Shown here: in pieces, positions 27,126 through 37,450 of the stretch
Layout: the number at the start of each line of letters is the position of its first letter
How positions within the stretch are numbered: the first letter of the stretch is position 1
Assembly (NCBI RefSeq): GCF_024347375.1
Contig: NZ_AP025471.1
Span: forward strand, 1,054,001-1,118,000
Source of the DNA: Vibrio coralliirubri
Lineage (GTDB): Bacteria > Pseudomonadota > Gammaproteobacteria > Enterobacterales > Vibrionaceae
Direction of reading: 5' to 3'
Length of the DNA stretch: 64,000 nt
The notes under the pieces: model-generated
What the model saw: the letters and a program-made list of their open reading frames with translations, nothing else
Databases searched by the model: none
Told to the model about the DNA's origin: nothing
Position numbers and translations under genes: made by a program

Positions 27126-29833
27126 ATGACCTTAGACTTTTATCTCTATGGCGCAGGCCCTCAATTGCAACGAGCCTTGAACGCTGTCGCCACTTTTTTT
27201 ACCACCAACACCTTTGGCTCGTTAATCGAAATCGCCTTACAACTGGCTTTTATCATCAGTGCCACTCTTTTTTTTATCTATCGAGACGCGAAACATGTGA
27301 TGCGTTTTATGTTCATTTACTTGGCTATCCCTACTTTTCTTATCAGCATGAAAGCCACCGTCCATATCAATGACGCGCAAGATCCCATGCGCATTTATTA
27401 CGTGAATAACGTGCCTTACATCGTCGCGATACCCGGTTGGGCGGCCACCACGTTCATGCAAGGCTTAACCGAAGGCATTGAAATCGTCTTTAGCAGTACA
27501 GAGGATGAAAGCTACAGCTCCTCGGGCATGGTGTTTGGTTCGAATTTATACACCTTGCTTCGTAGCGCCAACGCCGAAACCATTGACCTGCACGCTATTG
27601 GAAAGACTTTTATCACAACTGCATCGTCGGAGACATTCGAATTAACCAAAAGTACTCCATGCAAAACATCCTGCAAGCACCGGATTTACTCGGTTTTCTC
27701 GCCACAAAATCGATGTCCCCCATTCGTGGACTCTATAACCCCCAGGGTGAATACAGAACCTGCCGCGACGCGTTTCCTGAACTCACTCAACAATTTGATG
27801 AAGAAGCCAATCGAACCTTCAATAAACTGGGCGCGTATATTTTAGGAAGAGAAAGCAATATCAACTCAACGTTTTTAAGAAACGCCATCGAGAATAGCCA
27901 CCAAGATTTAATTGGAGTCAGCAACAGCGCGGTCGATATTTTAAAACAGAACATGGTCATCAACATGACGCGCTGGAACATCGAAAACACGCACCGAGGT
28001 ATCGCGGCCAACTACGCCTACACCGCCAACCAAATGCAAACGACGACCATGTGGGCCAACATTGGGCTACAAGCCAAAGAGTTCATTCCACTGATGCACT
28101 CGATAGGGGTGATTTTGTTTGTGTGCTTTGGGGCGATCATTGCCATTATTGCCTTGCTGCCACATATGACGCTGCTTGTCCTTAAAAACTATGTGGGCAG
28201 TTTTTTCTATCTGGCGACTTGGCCAATGATATTCACCATCCTCAACGCGATCATGATGTGGTTCTTAGAAGGGGCGACTCAGGGCGCGACACAAGGGTTA
28301 CGCGGCATTACCCTCTCGAACATGAGCGGCATTGATTACGTCAACACGCGTTACGCCGCCATTACCGGTTACTTGATGATGTCCACCCCCGCGATTGCCT
28401 TAGCGTTAACCAAGGGGGCGGCGGCCATGATGAGCAGTTTAAACTACCAACTGGCGGGGATGATAAACCAAACCAATGCCCGTACTTCAGCCGCGGCCTC
28501 AAGCGGTGACATCAGCCACGGTAATACGCAAATGCAGACCCACACGTTTAACAACGTCAATGGCAATAAGTTTGATACGTCGACCCTGTTGAAACAACAC
28601 GGTACCACCACCCAAGACACTAAAGGTATGCTTTCAACGCAATACGGTGATACCACCGTATATGACACGAGCCCTACCGCGTCGAGTTTCCAATGGAACG
28701 TCGCATCAACCAGTCAATACAGTGAAGCGGTGCAAGACTTGCACACCAATGCTCAATCCAACCTCTCGACACAACAAGCGGCCTTGTCGCAAAGCACACA
28801 AAGTGGCACTCAACTGATGGCCGATTGGAAAGAGAGTTATTCGTCAACCCAAGGTTACGGTTTAACTCATGGGCACGGTGCAACTGCCGCAGCTTCAAAA
28901 GGCTTAGAGCAAGTGAGTCAAGCGACAGAACAAGTCATCGCAGCAACCGGATGGAGCCATGAGAAAGCCAATGCCTTCTTACACTCTGCGTACGGTGGCT
29001 ATGACGTGAACGCTGGACTGTCAAGCGGCGCTCTCGGTGGTGCTATAGGATTTAATGGAAGTGTGAACGCGTCCACGGGACAAAAATGGACACAGGAAGA
29101 CCGTGAGACGCTCAGCAGCATGAGCAACGAACAACAAAGCCGAATACAAGCCGCCATCGAATCCTACCGCTCAGGTGCCAACCAAACCATTGAGGCGAGC
29201 AACCGCCTCACGGCCGATGAACGTAATACGGAGATGGGCACTTACGCCACTGGCTTTACGGCGAGCTATAGTGAGACACAAGGTTTGATAACGTCCACGA
29301 CACAAGCTCAACAAGAGGTCGATACGCTCAGTCAAGTCAACAGCCAAGAGCATCGTCAAGTGGCGAGCCTGATTGAGAAACTGGAAATACCATTCCAAGA
29401 TTTTGTGGAGGAGCAATATAAATCTGAAGAAGGACGAGCAAAGCAGATTCTTACCGGTAGTAATGATAAATCACGCCAAGATCGAGCAAATGAATGGGAA
29501 GCATTTAAAACAACCGACACGTTTAAAGATTTTGTGCTAGCCAGCGTACCCACTCAAGAAGATCACGAACGTACCTTTAATCCTGAGCCGACTCAAGCCG
29601 AGTGGCAAACGATGGTGGGCGAACAATACAAAGGTAAAGCTCTAGGCAACACTAGCCAAACGGTGATTGAGCAGCATAAACAGCGCGGCGGCACTGAGCG
29701 TTATTACACCCCCAACAACCACTCACAAATCGTGGAGGAGACACGTGAACAATTTGAGGGCACCAGTAACCGTGTTGAGCCACCTTCCACCTTGCAGCCA
29801 ACAGAGAATGAGGAGGATAAAACCCGAACTTAA
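27126..29833 (+). pseudogene. traG: Mating-pair/entry-exclusion protein TraG, split by one missing base
   Basis: TraG is a large inner-membrane protein: its N-terminal half works in pilus assembly and its periplasmic C-terminal half in mating-pair stabilisation and entry exclusion. The first 160 codons are in one frame and the rest in another. One missing G in the GG at 27600-27601 restores AIGKDFYHNCIVGDIRINQK and a single protein of about 902 residues (F TraG is 938). Five or so membrane segments lie in the first 450 residues, then a Ser/Gln/Thr-rich region. As written, the downstream part could only start at 27659. Either a real mutation abolishing transfer or a sequence error. Confidence 0.85.
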
Positions 29834-29918
29834 CTATAAATAATGGTTAATTATTGAGTAACCCAAGTAAGGTATCAAAACAACCTAGTATTATATAAAG
29901 TATTAAATGGAGAGAATA

Positions 29919-30362
29919 ATGATGATGAAATGGATCGTATTAGGCTTATTCACATGGTGCTCTTTTTCAGGAGCTACGGCACAAGGTTTTGATGAACTTT
30001 CAGGCAGTAAAAACAATCCAGCCTCTATGACGTATTACTTGGAGTATTATAAAAAGACGAATAATCAAGAGTATCAATACTTATTAGCCACCGTTCGTGC
30101 TGCTGCAGATACGGTAGATTTTTATACCACTCGATTAGATGCTCGCGATCAGCGCATTGATTATTGCTTGCCCATGAAAGATGCAGCCAATCGCGACACT
30201 TTATATAACTGGAAAACAAAAGAGCTAATGGATCTTATCAATAACCAAATTGAGCATGATCCTCGTGTAAAAAAATATAATAGGCTTGCGGGCTCTATCG
30301 GAAGCTACCTTGTTGCCGCTCTCAAAGAGCAATACCCTTGCCCTGTACAAAAGCAGTTGTAG
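29919..30362 (+). CDS. Secreted Rap1a/Tai-like protein at the end of the tra operon
   Basis: 147 residues from the ATG at 29919 (GGAG 6 bases upstream). An earlier ATG at 29907 has no site. A signal peptide (ending TAQ) precedes a helical domain with the conserved cysteine pair YCLPM...YPCPV and spacing typical of the Rap1a/Tai immunity family, which protects against type VI amidase effectors. Behind traG, where F carries the entry-exclusion gene traS, it might instead act in exclusion. Its AT-rich composition differs from the tra genes, suggesting a separate origin. Confidence 0.55.
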   Translation: MMMKWIVLGLFTWCSFSGATAQGFDELSGSKNNPASMTYYLEYYKKTNNQEYQYLLATVRAAADTVDFYTTRLDARDQRIDYCLPMKDAANRDTLYNWKTKELMDLINNQIEHDPRVKKYNRLAGSIGSYLVAALKEQYPCPVQKQL

Positions 30363-30415
30363 GCTGTTGGTTTACCCTACCAAAAGTTATCCATTATTAT
30401 CATGCCGTTCGCTAC

Positions 30416-30441
30416 TACCCCCGTGATATATCACGGGGGTA
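30416..30441. terminator. 26-bp perfect palindrome after the tra operon
   Basis: Uninterrupted palindrome TACCCCCGTGATA / TATCACGGGGGTA, 55 bases after the last gene. It is followed by AAAC rather than a T-run, so it may be a terminator of mixed type or a protein-binding site. Confidence 0.5.
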
Positions 30442-30527
30442 AACTTAGACCAAGCTACTGACTTGCCGCGTTTTTCAAGGTAATGATGACTGCGCCCTCT
30501 GCTGTGTCCTAATAGGCTGATATATAC

Positions 30528-30801
30528 CTATAGGCTTTCAACCAATCCAAGTTCATTACTTGTAATCTGGTTTGATTTTTCGCTGAAACTCCCCCTGTTG
30601 ATCCCTAACATCCTAGCAGCCTTTGATTGATTACCACGCGTATGAGTTATCAACTCAGTAAACAATGTTTCTATCACCGTAGGAGTAACCCAAGACATAT
30701 CAGGGCTATCTGATTTATTATCAAACCATGTTAGCTCCAGTTCTGCTCGGATAAGTTTTTTTCAAATGGTCTTTGTTGATTGAGGTTGGTTGCTCATTCA
30801 T
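30528..30801 (-). pseudogene. Fis-family DNA-binding protein, frameshifted at a poly-A run
   Basis: ATG at 30801 opens a frame for 15 codons. Removing one A from the run of seven (T7 at 30756-30762 on the plus strand) joins it to a 90-residue protein with the C-terminal Fis helix-turn-helix: VIETLFTELITHTRGNQSKA then ARMLGINRGSF. Fis is normally 98 residues. The last 20 residues after INRG diverge from the usual LRKKL, suggesting further decay. It may once have regulated the plasmid. Confidence 0.65.
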
Positions 30802-31161
30802 ATAAATTGAAGGTTGTTAATCGATTTTATCATGTTGGCAAATTTATCATGAAAGTGCCTTAAAATCTGCTAACCCCCAAATTTGATGTCATGCAAGCTT
30901 GGGGTAGTAGTCGCTTGGAGAGCCCAGTCATCTTGACCTGAGTATGTCGTCTACTCGACACTTTCGAGTTAGAAAGTGCCACGGGTAAAAATTCAACCTG
31001 AGAAGCTTTTGGACAAAAGCTTGTCAGTGATTTTACTAAATTAGCTTTTCACGGATTACCTGGGGTATTGCAAAATCTCTAACCTTTGGGCCAAATTCAC
31101 TGAGCCACTATATGGCGACTTACCGCCTGTTTTGTACAAGTTTTATTTAAAGTTCAGTTGC
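30802..31161. other. Gene-free stretch with a block repeated elsewhere in the window
   Basis: No supported gene. The stretch GTCAGTGATTTTACTAAATT near 31029 recurs with small changes near 32529, on the far side of the outer-membrane protein gene. A segment near 30975-31000 matches, in inverse orientation, the DNA flanking IS copy H near 39400 and 40476. A perfect AAGCTTTTG / CAAAAGCTT inverted repeat lies at about 31009-31028. These look like remnants of a dispersed element. Confidence 0.4.
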
Positions 31162-32133
31162 TTATTTTTGGTTGATCAGCAATACAATCGTGCCACCTTT
31201 TAAGCTACTTCCATAATTAAGATTGACGCCAATTCCTATGTTGTCGATATAGGTCTTCAAAAATGGTGCGGAAACTAACCACCCCAAGCCCCATTCATAG
31301 AAGTGAGCAGCTCCCAAGGGGGCTTGTAGGTCGGCACCAACGTCGATTCTTCGGACGCTACTAAACAAGGTTTGTTCATACCCTCCCCAGTCCGAGATGT
31401 CATAGAATCCTTTCAAACCATTTATCCAGTACCAGCCTTCGGGGTTACCTATGTCGCCATTGTTTGCTTCTCCCCACCCGTGACCATAGAAGTAATTTAA
31501 TTCACTGTACGCTTCCCAGTGCCCCCATGACTGAGGCTTTCGATAGTGAGACTCTATGCTTGGTTGCATGGTAAAAGCCCAAGCGTCTGTATTAACTACA
31601 AAGCCATCAAGCTGCTCTCGAAAGAGCGTGGTTGTAGGGTCGTTGTAATCGTATTTATTCTCAAAATACATCAGATTAGATCTCATCCCAGAACGTATGC
31701 TCCATACTTCTGAGAGAGGATAACTTGACCAGTATTTTGCTCCGACCGTCATGACATTCTCAGTCGATTTGTCACTGCCGCTGTTTGAGTTTTCTGTAAA
31801 CTTAAACTCTCTTGTTTGCTCTATGTAGGAAAAAAACAAAGATACGTTTTGATTGATCTTTTTCCCATTACTGAGCGTTAATTCATCCAGCTTCCATGTA
31901 AATGGGGCGTTATATACACTAATCTGTTTTCGATTATCCAACGCTTCCATACTCCCTAGGTTGTCCCCAAATACACTGCTCGCATCGAAGTCATGAAAAC
32001 CCAATGAGATCGCATCACTGTCACTAAGTAGCACAGCCGTTGCAAAATTCTGATCAAGCAGCTTTTTAAACGTATCGTCTGCCTGAACGAACATTGACGT
32101 AAATACAGAAAGATATAAAAATAGGCATTTCAA
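31162..32133 (-). CDS. Outer-membrane beta-barrel protein (solitary autotransporter-barrel type)
   Basis: 323 residues with a signal peptide (ending VQA). Alternating hydrophobic/polar strands rich in Tyr, Trp and Gly fill the rest (YWSSYPLSEVWSIRSGMRSN, WGHWEAYSELNYFYGHGWG), and the C-terminal strand GTIVLLINQK is short. The pattern fits the Vibrio family of stand-alone autotransporter-type barrels with no passenger (Pfam Omp_AT), an assignment from memory of the family. Function of that family is not known to me. It stands alone between two copies of a non-coding repeat. Confidence 0.55.
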   Translation of the reverse strand: MKCLFLYLSVFTSMFVQADDTFKKLLDQNFATAVLLSDSDAISLGFHDFDASSVFGDNLGSMEALDNRKQISVYNAPFTWKLDELTLSNGKKINQNVSLFFSYIEQTREFKFTENSNSGSDKSTENVMTVGAKYWSSYPLSEVWSIRSGMRSNLMYFENKYDYNDPTTTLFREQLDGFVVNTDAWAFTMQPSIESHYRKPQSWGHWEAYSELNYFYGHGWGEANNGDIGNPEGWYWINGLKGFYDISDWGGYEQTLFSSVRRIDVGADLQAPLGAAHFYEWGLGWLVSAPFLKTYIDNIGIGVNLNYGSSLKGGTIVLLINQK

Positions 32134-32707
32134 CGTTCACCACCCTAGTGTGACAACTTAAGCGCACAATTAAGTTATTCATGAGAATTACACTGTATCC
32201 TTATAATTGTAGGTCGGTTGCTTTACGAGAGGTAACTACTAGCCACGCAGTCAATACATGTAAACAGCCTGACGCTGTCCTTTTGGTTCTTTTGCTTGTT
32301 TAACCTAAGCGTGAGGGTGTAGTGGTCAACAAATACCGGACAGCAATTTCAATTCTGAAGAAAGGAGCTTAAGGAGTGCATCAGTATTTACCGTTGGTTC
32401 TGTATTCAAAAATAATGCTCCTACCTAAATGGCTTCAATCAACTAGACACACTGATTAGAAAAAATAAGTCAAATACTCGACCGTAAAAAGCATCTGATA
32501 CGTCAGTTAACTTTGAAAGGGGCAAAAGTGAGTCAGTGACTTTACTAAATTAGTATTTTATGAATTACTTCAAATATGGAAAAGTCGCTTAACTCAGTAT
32601 CCATTATTGATGGTGCAGATCATATTAGAGCACTACCACAGTAGTCGAACGGCACTCGTAAAAGTGATGGCAATCAAACTAAGGTAATGACAAGCTTCAT
32701 GAATCGT
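32134..32707. other. Gene-free stretch upstream of the SatD operators
   Basis: No supported gene. It contains the second copy of the GTCAGTGAC/TTTACTAAATTAG block (near 32529) and AT-rich DNA. The promoter of the SatD pair is probably near its right end or among the palindromes that follow. Confidence 0.4.
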
Positions 32708-32781
32708 TTAGCCCTAAACGGCTAATTTTCACCTATTAGCCATAAATGGCTAAATTTGCATTATTAGCCATAAACGGCTAA
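32708..32781 (+). promoter_or_regulatory. Three 18-bp palindromic operators at exact 28-bp spacing
   Basis: TTAGCC(N6)GGCTAA occurs at 32708-32725, 32736-32753 and 32764-32781. The spacers are CTAAAC, ATAAAT and ATAAAC. Starts are exactly 28 bp apart, and the last copy ends 32 bases before the SatD-family gene. The array is very likely the binding site of a repressor or activator of this operon. The SatD-like protein itself carries a C-terminal helix-turn-helix and is a natural candidate. Confidence 0.75.
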
Positions 32782-32813
32782 ATTGGCATCTACATGAAAG
32801 AAGGAGTTTTAAT

Positions 32814-33464
32814 GTGGAGCCTACCTCTAAACCTATCGCAGTGATCAGCGGCGATATTGTCAACTCAACCAAGCTAACATCTGAACAGTTTGAACAACTT
32901 CTTAAACGAATCAAAGACATTCAGAGACTAATCACCGAAGGAAATTCATCAAATGCGCACAGTATTGAGCGTGGCGATGAATTTCAGACCGTGGTGCATG
33001 ATATTGAAAGCGCTCTGAGATACACCATCATTTATCGTATTGGCATTAAAGCGCTTGGCAAAGAGTTTGATAGTCGCATTAGCCTTGCTCTTGCCTCTAA
33101 TGCCGATTTGCGTGAGTCTGTCTCTGAATCGATGGGTGAAGCATTTGTTCTTTCTGGACGTGGACTAAAAGCCTTAAAAAGCGACAGGTTGTTATTTAAC
33201 TCTGACCGTTTCGCACTCTCTGAGCACTTTGACTTACTCTTTAAGTACCTCGATAGACAACTAACGGAATTAACCTCGCGCCAATGTGAAGTTATGCTTC
33301 CGATGCTTCGAACCAATGAAGGTTTATCTATTAGTGAGTTAGCAGAAAAGCTCGATGTTGCTACTGCCACTGCCAGTAAGTCTCTTAAAGCTTCAGGTTG
33401 GCCGCTAATCAGTGAGCTAAATTGGCGATTCATAAACCAAGTGGCGGGACTCAAGTATGTTTAA
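32814..33464 (+). CDS. SatD-family protein with C-terminal helix-turn-helix
   Basis: 216 residues from the GTG at 32814, which has AAGGAG 7 bases upstream; an ATG two bases earlier is in a dead frame. N-terminal IAVISGDIVNSTKL and the IERGDEFQTVV segment are the SatD signature. Residues 150-205 (LTSRQCEVMLPMLRTNEGL then SISELAEKLDVATATASKSL) form a MarR-like DNA-binding domain. It overlaps the next gene by 8 bases. SatD-DUF3307 pairs occur widely in bacteria with no assigned function that I know. A regulator plus membrane effector is the likely arrangement. Confidence 0.75.
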   Translation: MEPTSKPIAVISGDIVNSTKLTSEQFEQLLKRIKDIQRLITEGNSSNAHSIERGDEFQTVVHDIESALRYTIIYRIGIKALGKEFDSRISLALASNADLRESVSESMGEAFVLSGRGLKALKSDRLLFNSDRFALSEHFDLLFKYLDRQLTELTSRQCEVMLPMLRTNEGLSISELAEKLDVATATASKSLKASGWPLISELNWRFINQVAGLKYV

Positions 33465-34218
33465 TTTTTTTGATGTTCTAATACCGTTCTTGATGATTCA
33501 CATCATCTGTGATTTTTACCTCCAGCCGAACCAATGGGTAGAAGCAAAGAAAAAATACACTTACCGTTCAACTGAACTGTACTTTCACTCACTATTACAC
33601 GGCGTCGCATTGATAATTCCTGCTATAGCGTTAGGTATTGACTGGCGCTCAACTACTTGCTTGGTAGTTATCATAGCGGTAAGTCATTTTATTATCGATT
33701 TGTGGAAAGTAAGAGCGCGAAATGGTGGTAAGTTTTCCTATTTTATTATTGACCAAACTTTGCATGTCTCAGTGCTAGTAGCCATTGCCTTTCACATGGC
33801 AGATGGTGTAACGATCGATGTCGTACTACAAGATGAGAAGTTCTCAGATGGTGTTATGGTGGTCTTTGCTTACTTACTAATTCTCAAGCCAACTTCGATT
33901 GTGATTGGCAGCGTCTTAAGGAAGTTTCCGATATCAGATACAGATACAGATACTACTAGTATTAGTGGTCTTATCGCAGGTGGTGAGTTAATCGGTTACT
34001 TAGAGCGAGTGTTAATACTGACCTTTACGCTTGTGGGGAGCTATGCAGCGGTGGGTTTTGTCTTGGCGGCTAAGTCAATATTTAGGTTTGGTGAGTTGAA
34101 TAAATCAGACGACCGAAGCATGACTGAGTATGTGCTGATTGGTTCATTGATATCGGTGGTGATCACAACACTGGTAGGTACCTTAATATCACTTGGTTTA
34201 GATGTGAAAATTAAATGA
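33457..34218 (+). CDS. DUF3307 multi-pass membrane protein
   Basis: 253 residues with about seven hydrophobic segments. The conserved N-terminal HIICDFYLQPNQWVEAKK and SHFIIDLWKVR motifs, with paired His and Asp residues inside membrane segments, match DUF3307. The charged residues in the membrane hint at a metal- or ion-dependent activity. Co-transcribed with the SatD-like gene. IS copy D is inserted directly after the stop codon, so the gene is intact. Confidence 0.75.
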   Translation: MFNFFDVLIPFLMIHIICDFYLQPNQWVEAKKKYTYRSTELYFHSLLHGVALIIPAIALGIDWRSTTCLVVIIAVSHFIIDLWKVRARNGGKFSYFIIDQTLHVSVLVAIAFHMADGVTIDVVLQDEKFSDGVMVVFAYLLILKPTSIVIGSVLRKFPISDTDTDTTSISGLIAGGELIGYLERVLILTFTLVGSYAAVGFVLAAKSIFRFGELNKSDDRSMTEYVLIGSLISVVITTLVGTLISLGLDVKIK

Positions 34219-34272
34219 GGCTTTGTTGCGTAATTAAATTTAGAGATAGAGCCAACCCGTTTCGCTTGTTTC

Positions 34273-35190
34273 TTAGTCAATACGACAAGTTTCAGGCATA
34301 CCTAACCCAGTAAGCTTGTTCAACGCTTTTATCATCGCGTAAGTTTCACCCACCTGGGCATTGTAATTTCTTAAGCTCAGTTTCCCTCCTAGCAACTGTT
34401 TAACTCGATACATCGCTGTTTCTGAGAGTGAACGTTTGTGGTATCCATACCGCTCTTTCCAATACTTATTTGAGTCGTATAATTTCTGGCAACCCACGGC
34501 GAAATTTCGAGGGTGACCACGCTCCCAGAAGGCAGCCCCTTCTCTTGGGGGAATAAGCGCAATAGCTCCCTTAATCTTAATAGCAGCGTGACACGCTCTC
34601 GTGTCGTAAGCGCCATCACCAGACACCTCAAGGATACTTCGGCGTGTTTGTTTCAGTAAGTTCGGGAGTACTTCTCCATCTGTAACCGTCGATAAACTTA
34701 GCTCGGCGGCAATGATCTCATGAGTGTTGGTATCGACTGCAATATGCAGCTTTCGCCAGACTCTACGCTTGCCATCCGTCCCATGTTTTTTGACTTTCCA
34801 TTCACCTTCGCCATAAACCTTAAGGCCAGTAGCATCAATGGCTAGGTGCTGTATCGCTCCTCTCGTTTTAGTCTTAAATGAAACCTCAACTTGCTTGGCT
34901 CTACGACTGATGCAGGTGTAATGCGGACAACTTAACGGTACATGGGCTAACCTAAATATCGAGTCGATAAATCCTTGCAGCGCTCTCAATGGCATAGAAA
35001 AAACTCGTTTGACCATGAGTGCTGTCGTGATAGCTAAATCACTGAACCGACGCGGCCTACCGCGCTTATTCTGTTTGCTTTGCGCCCATCCGCTTATTGC
35101 TTCTTCATCAATCCAAAAAGTCAGAGAACCACGGTTAATGAGTGATCGGTTGTATTGCTTCCAGTTGGTTGTTTTATAACGAGGCTTAGG
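34273..35190 (-). pseudogene. Transposase of copy D, cut after its start codon by copy E
   Basis: The start codon of this transposase is stranded at 36256-36254, beyond copy E, which inserted within codons 2-4. Codons 2-306 remain intact here. Translation could restart only at an internal ATG at 35016, giving a 247-residue product lacking the N-terminus but keeping the DDE residues. Confidence 0.9.
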
Positions 35191-36244
35191 GGCTTTGTTG
35201 CGTAATTAAATTTAGAGATAGAGCCAACCCGTTTCGCTTGTTTCTTAGTCAATACGACAAGTTTCAGGCATACCTAACCCAGTAAGCTTGTTCAACGCTT
35301 TTATCATCGCGTAAGTTTCACCCACCTGGGCATTGTAATTTCTTAAGCTCAGTTTCCCTCCTAGCAACTGTTTAACTCGATACATCGCTGTTTCTGAGAG
35401 TGAACGTTTGTGGTATCCATACCGCTCTTTCCAATACTTATTTGAGTCGTATAATTTCTGGCAACCCACGGCGAAATTTCGAGGGTGACCACGCTCCCAG
35501 AAGGCAGCCCCTTCTCTTGGGGGAATAAGCGCAATAGCTCCCTTAATCTTAATAGCAGCGTGACACGCTCTCGTGTCGTAAGCGCCATCACCAGACACCT
35601 CAAGGATACTTCGGCGTGTTTGTTTCAGTAAGTTCGGGAGTACTTCTCCATCTGTAACCGTCGATAAACTTAGCTCGGCGGCAATGATCTCATGAGTGTT
35701 GGTATCGACTGCAATATGCAGCTTTCGCCAGACTCTACGCTTGCCATCCGTCCCATGTTTTTTGACTTTCCATTCACCTTCGCCATAAACCTTAAGGCCA
35801 GTAGCATCAATGGCTAGGTGCTGTATCGCTCCTCTCGTTTTAGTCTTAAATGAAACCTCAACTTGCTTGGCTCTACGACTGATGCAGGTGTAATGCGGAC
35901 AACTTAACGGTACATGGGCTAACCTAAATATCGAGTCGATAAATCCTTGCAGCGCTCTCAATGGCATAGAAAAAACTCGTTTGACCATGAGTGCTGTCGT
36001 GATAGCTAAATCACTGAACCGACGCGGCCTACCGCGCTTATTCTGTTTGCTTTGCGCCCATCCGCTTATTGCTTCTTCATCAATCCAAAAAGTCAGAGAA
36101 CCACGGTTAATGAGTGATCGGTTGTATTGCTTCCAGTTGGTTGTTTTATAACGAGGCTTAGGCATAGGACTACGAGATAGAGTGGAGGTAGCTGATCAGA
36201 TCGTAGGTTCTTGATTTAGTTCCATTGAATTACGCAACAAAGCC
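35191..36244 (-). mobile_element. IS903-group insertion sequence, copy E, nested inside copy D
   Basis: A complete 1054-bp element flanked by AGGCTTAGG at 35182-35190 and 36245-36253. The duplicated bases are codons 2-4 of the copy D transposase. It entered another copy of itself in the same orientation. Confidence 0.98.
35245..36165 (-). CDS. IS903-group transposase, copy E
   Basis: Complete 306-residue DDE transposase, identical in protein sequence to copies B, C and G, with D120, D193 and E258 present. Confidence 0.97.
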   Translation of the reverse strand: MPKPRYKTTNWKQYNRSLINRGSLTFWIDEEAISGWAQSKQNKRGRPRRFSDLAITTALMVKRVFSMPLRALQGFIDSIFRLAHVPLSCPHYTCISRRAKQVEVSFKTKTRGAIQHLAIDATGLKVYGEGEWKVKKHGTDGKRRVWRKLHIAVDTNTHEIIAAELSLSTVTDGEVLPNLLKQTRRSILEVSGDGAYDTRACHAAIKIKGAIALIPPREGAAFWERGHPRNFAVGCQKLYDSNKYWKERYGYHKRSLSETAMYRVKQLLGGKLSLRNYNAQVGETYAMIKALNKLTGLGMPETCRID

Positions 36245-36335
36245 AGGCTTAGGCATAGGACTACGAGATAGAGTGGAGGTAGCTGATCAGATCGTAGGTT
36301 CTTGATTTAGTTCCATTGAATTACGCAACAAAGCC

Positions 36336-37450
36336 ATATAAACACAACGACTTAAAGGGTGGTTGTATTCGACACCAGCGTCTGATTCTATAATCATCCA
36401 CTTATTATTCGGTTCCGATATAATGTTGAGACCTGAGAATTGACACTCCAATCGAGTAAATGAAAACAAAGCTTCTTCATCAAAACTTTGCCTAGACTTC
36501 GGGAGAATATTTTCATAAAGACATAATTTTTCTACTAACTTATCCTTAAAAGCTTCGTAGTTGTCCCCACAAAAGTATATATTCTGGGTAGAGAAACAAG
36601 CATTCTGGTCATAAAAGCAAATATCATGAGCAGCGCCGGAAGCCGCTTCATCTAAGTTGGTCGGTTCATCTAAAATAGTAAAACTTTTTTTAGGGCCGAA
36701 CTTCAAAACATCAATATGTGAAGGCGAATGCTTAACCGCCCAATCAATAGCATCATGCCCTCCCCAAGCGACAACCGCATCCATATGACTAATGAGCTCT
36801 TCCGCAATTGTCGTATCAGCTTTATGTGGCCAATACAGTACAGAGATCGACTTAGAAATTAGGTGGTCCGGATTGACGTCTATAAAACTCATTGCCAATG
36901 CATGCGCAGTAAATGGATCGGAAGCCGACATTCGTACGATGCATTGATTTTTAGTCAGAATGCCACGCAATATCGATGTCACACCGGAAAGGGGAACATT
37001 ACCTGCAAGTAAGTGCATGACTCGCCCTTTAGGGAATGCTCTTACATAACACTCACCTTGAGGTAACCACTCATCTTGAATATGGGTTGACCCAAGCTCA
37101 GTATTCACAATGTCATATAGGGCATTTTTAGAGCATAAAATCATTGCGATCCAATTGGCCTCTAATTTTGCCATTTGTGGTGAATAACCTAAGTAGGTAA
37201 TTAGGTTTCTAATGTACGTTCTTCTTCTTGAATATTCTTCATTCTTCCAGCGCTGTCCCACTGTATAAACAAAATTGATTATATTATTTATATCTAAATC
37301 TATCAGAACCTCCTGACTAAGCATCTGAGAAATATGCTCAACATTGAAAGAATCTATTTTAACTTTATTTTCTTCAAAAGTGATCTCATGACTTCCTCGC
37401 CCCGTAGAGCATATAAGACCATTTCTAATCAAGGGTAAATGCTTTTCCAT
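36336..37450 (-). pseudogene. luxC: Acyl-CoA reductase LuxC of a bioluminescence operon, C-terminus removed by IS copy D
   Basis: LuxC reduces activated fatty acids to the aldehyde burned by luciferase. ATG at 37450 with GAGGAG upstream. The 371 surviving residues begin MEKHLPLIRNGLI and include FPKGRVMHLLAGNVPLSG and CFYDQNACFSTQNIYF, which carries the likely acyl-accepting cysteine region. The resemblance to V. harveyi LuxC is very close. The family is about 477 residues. Copy D cuts in at RCVYM, and no luxD, luxA, luxB or luxE follows. The product lacks the C-terminal quarter and is presumably inactive. Confidence 0.93.

Larger units (their letters stand above)
34219..36335 (-). mobile_element. 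IS903-group insertion sequence, copy D, interrupted by copy E
   Basis: Copy D occupies 34219-35190 and 36254-36335, together 1054 bp, split by copy E. Its outer flanks (ATTAAATGA left, ATATAAACA right) are not a duplication, so sequence was lost or exchanged next to it. The right flank is the middle of luxC and the left flank follows the DUF3307 gene. A deletion between two copies or an adjacent deletion probably removed the rest of the lux operon. Confidence 0.95.
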
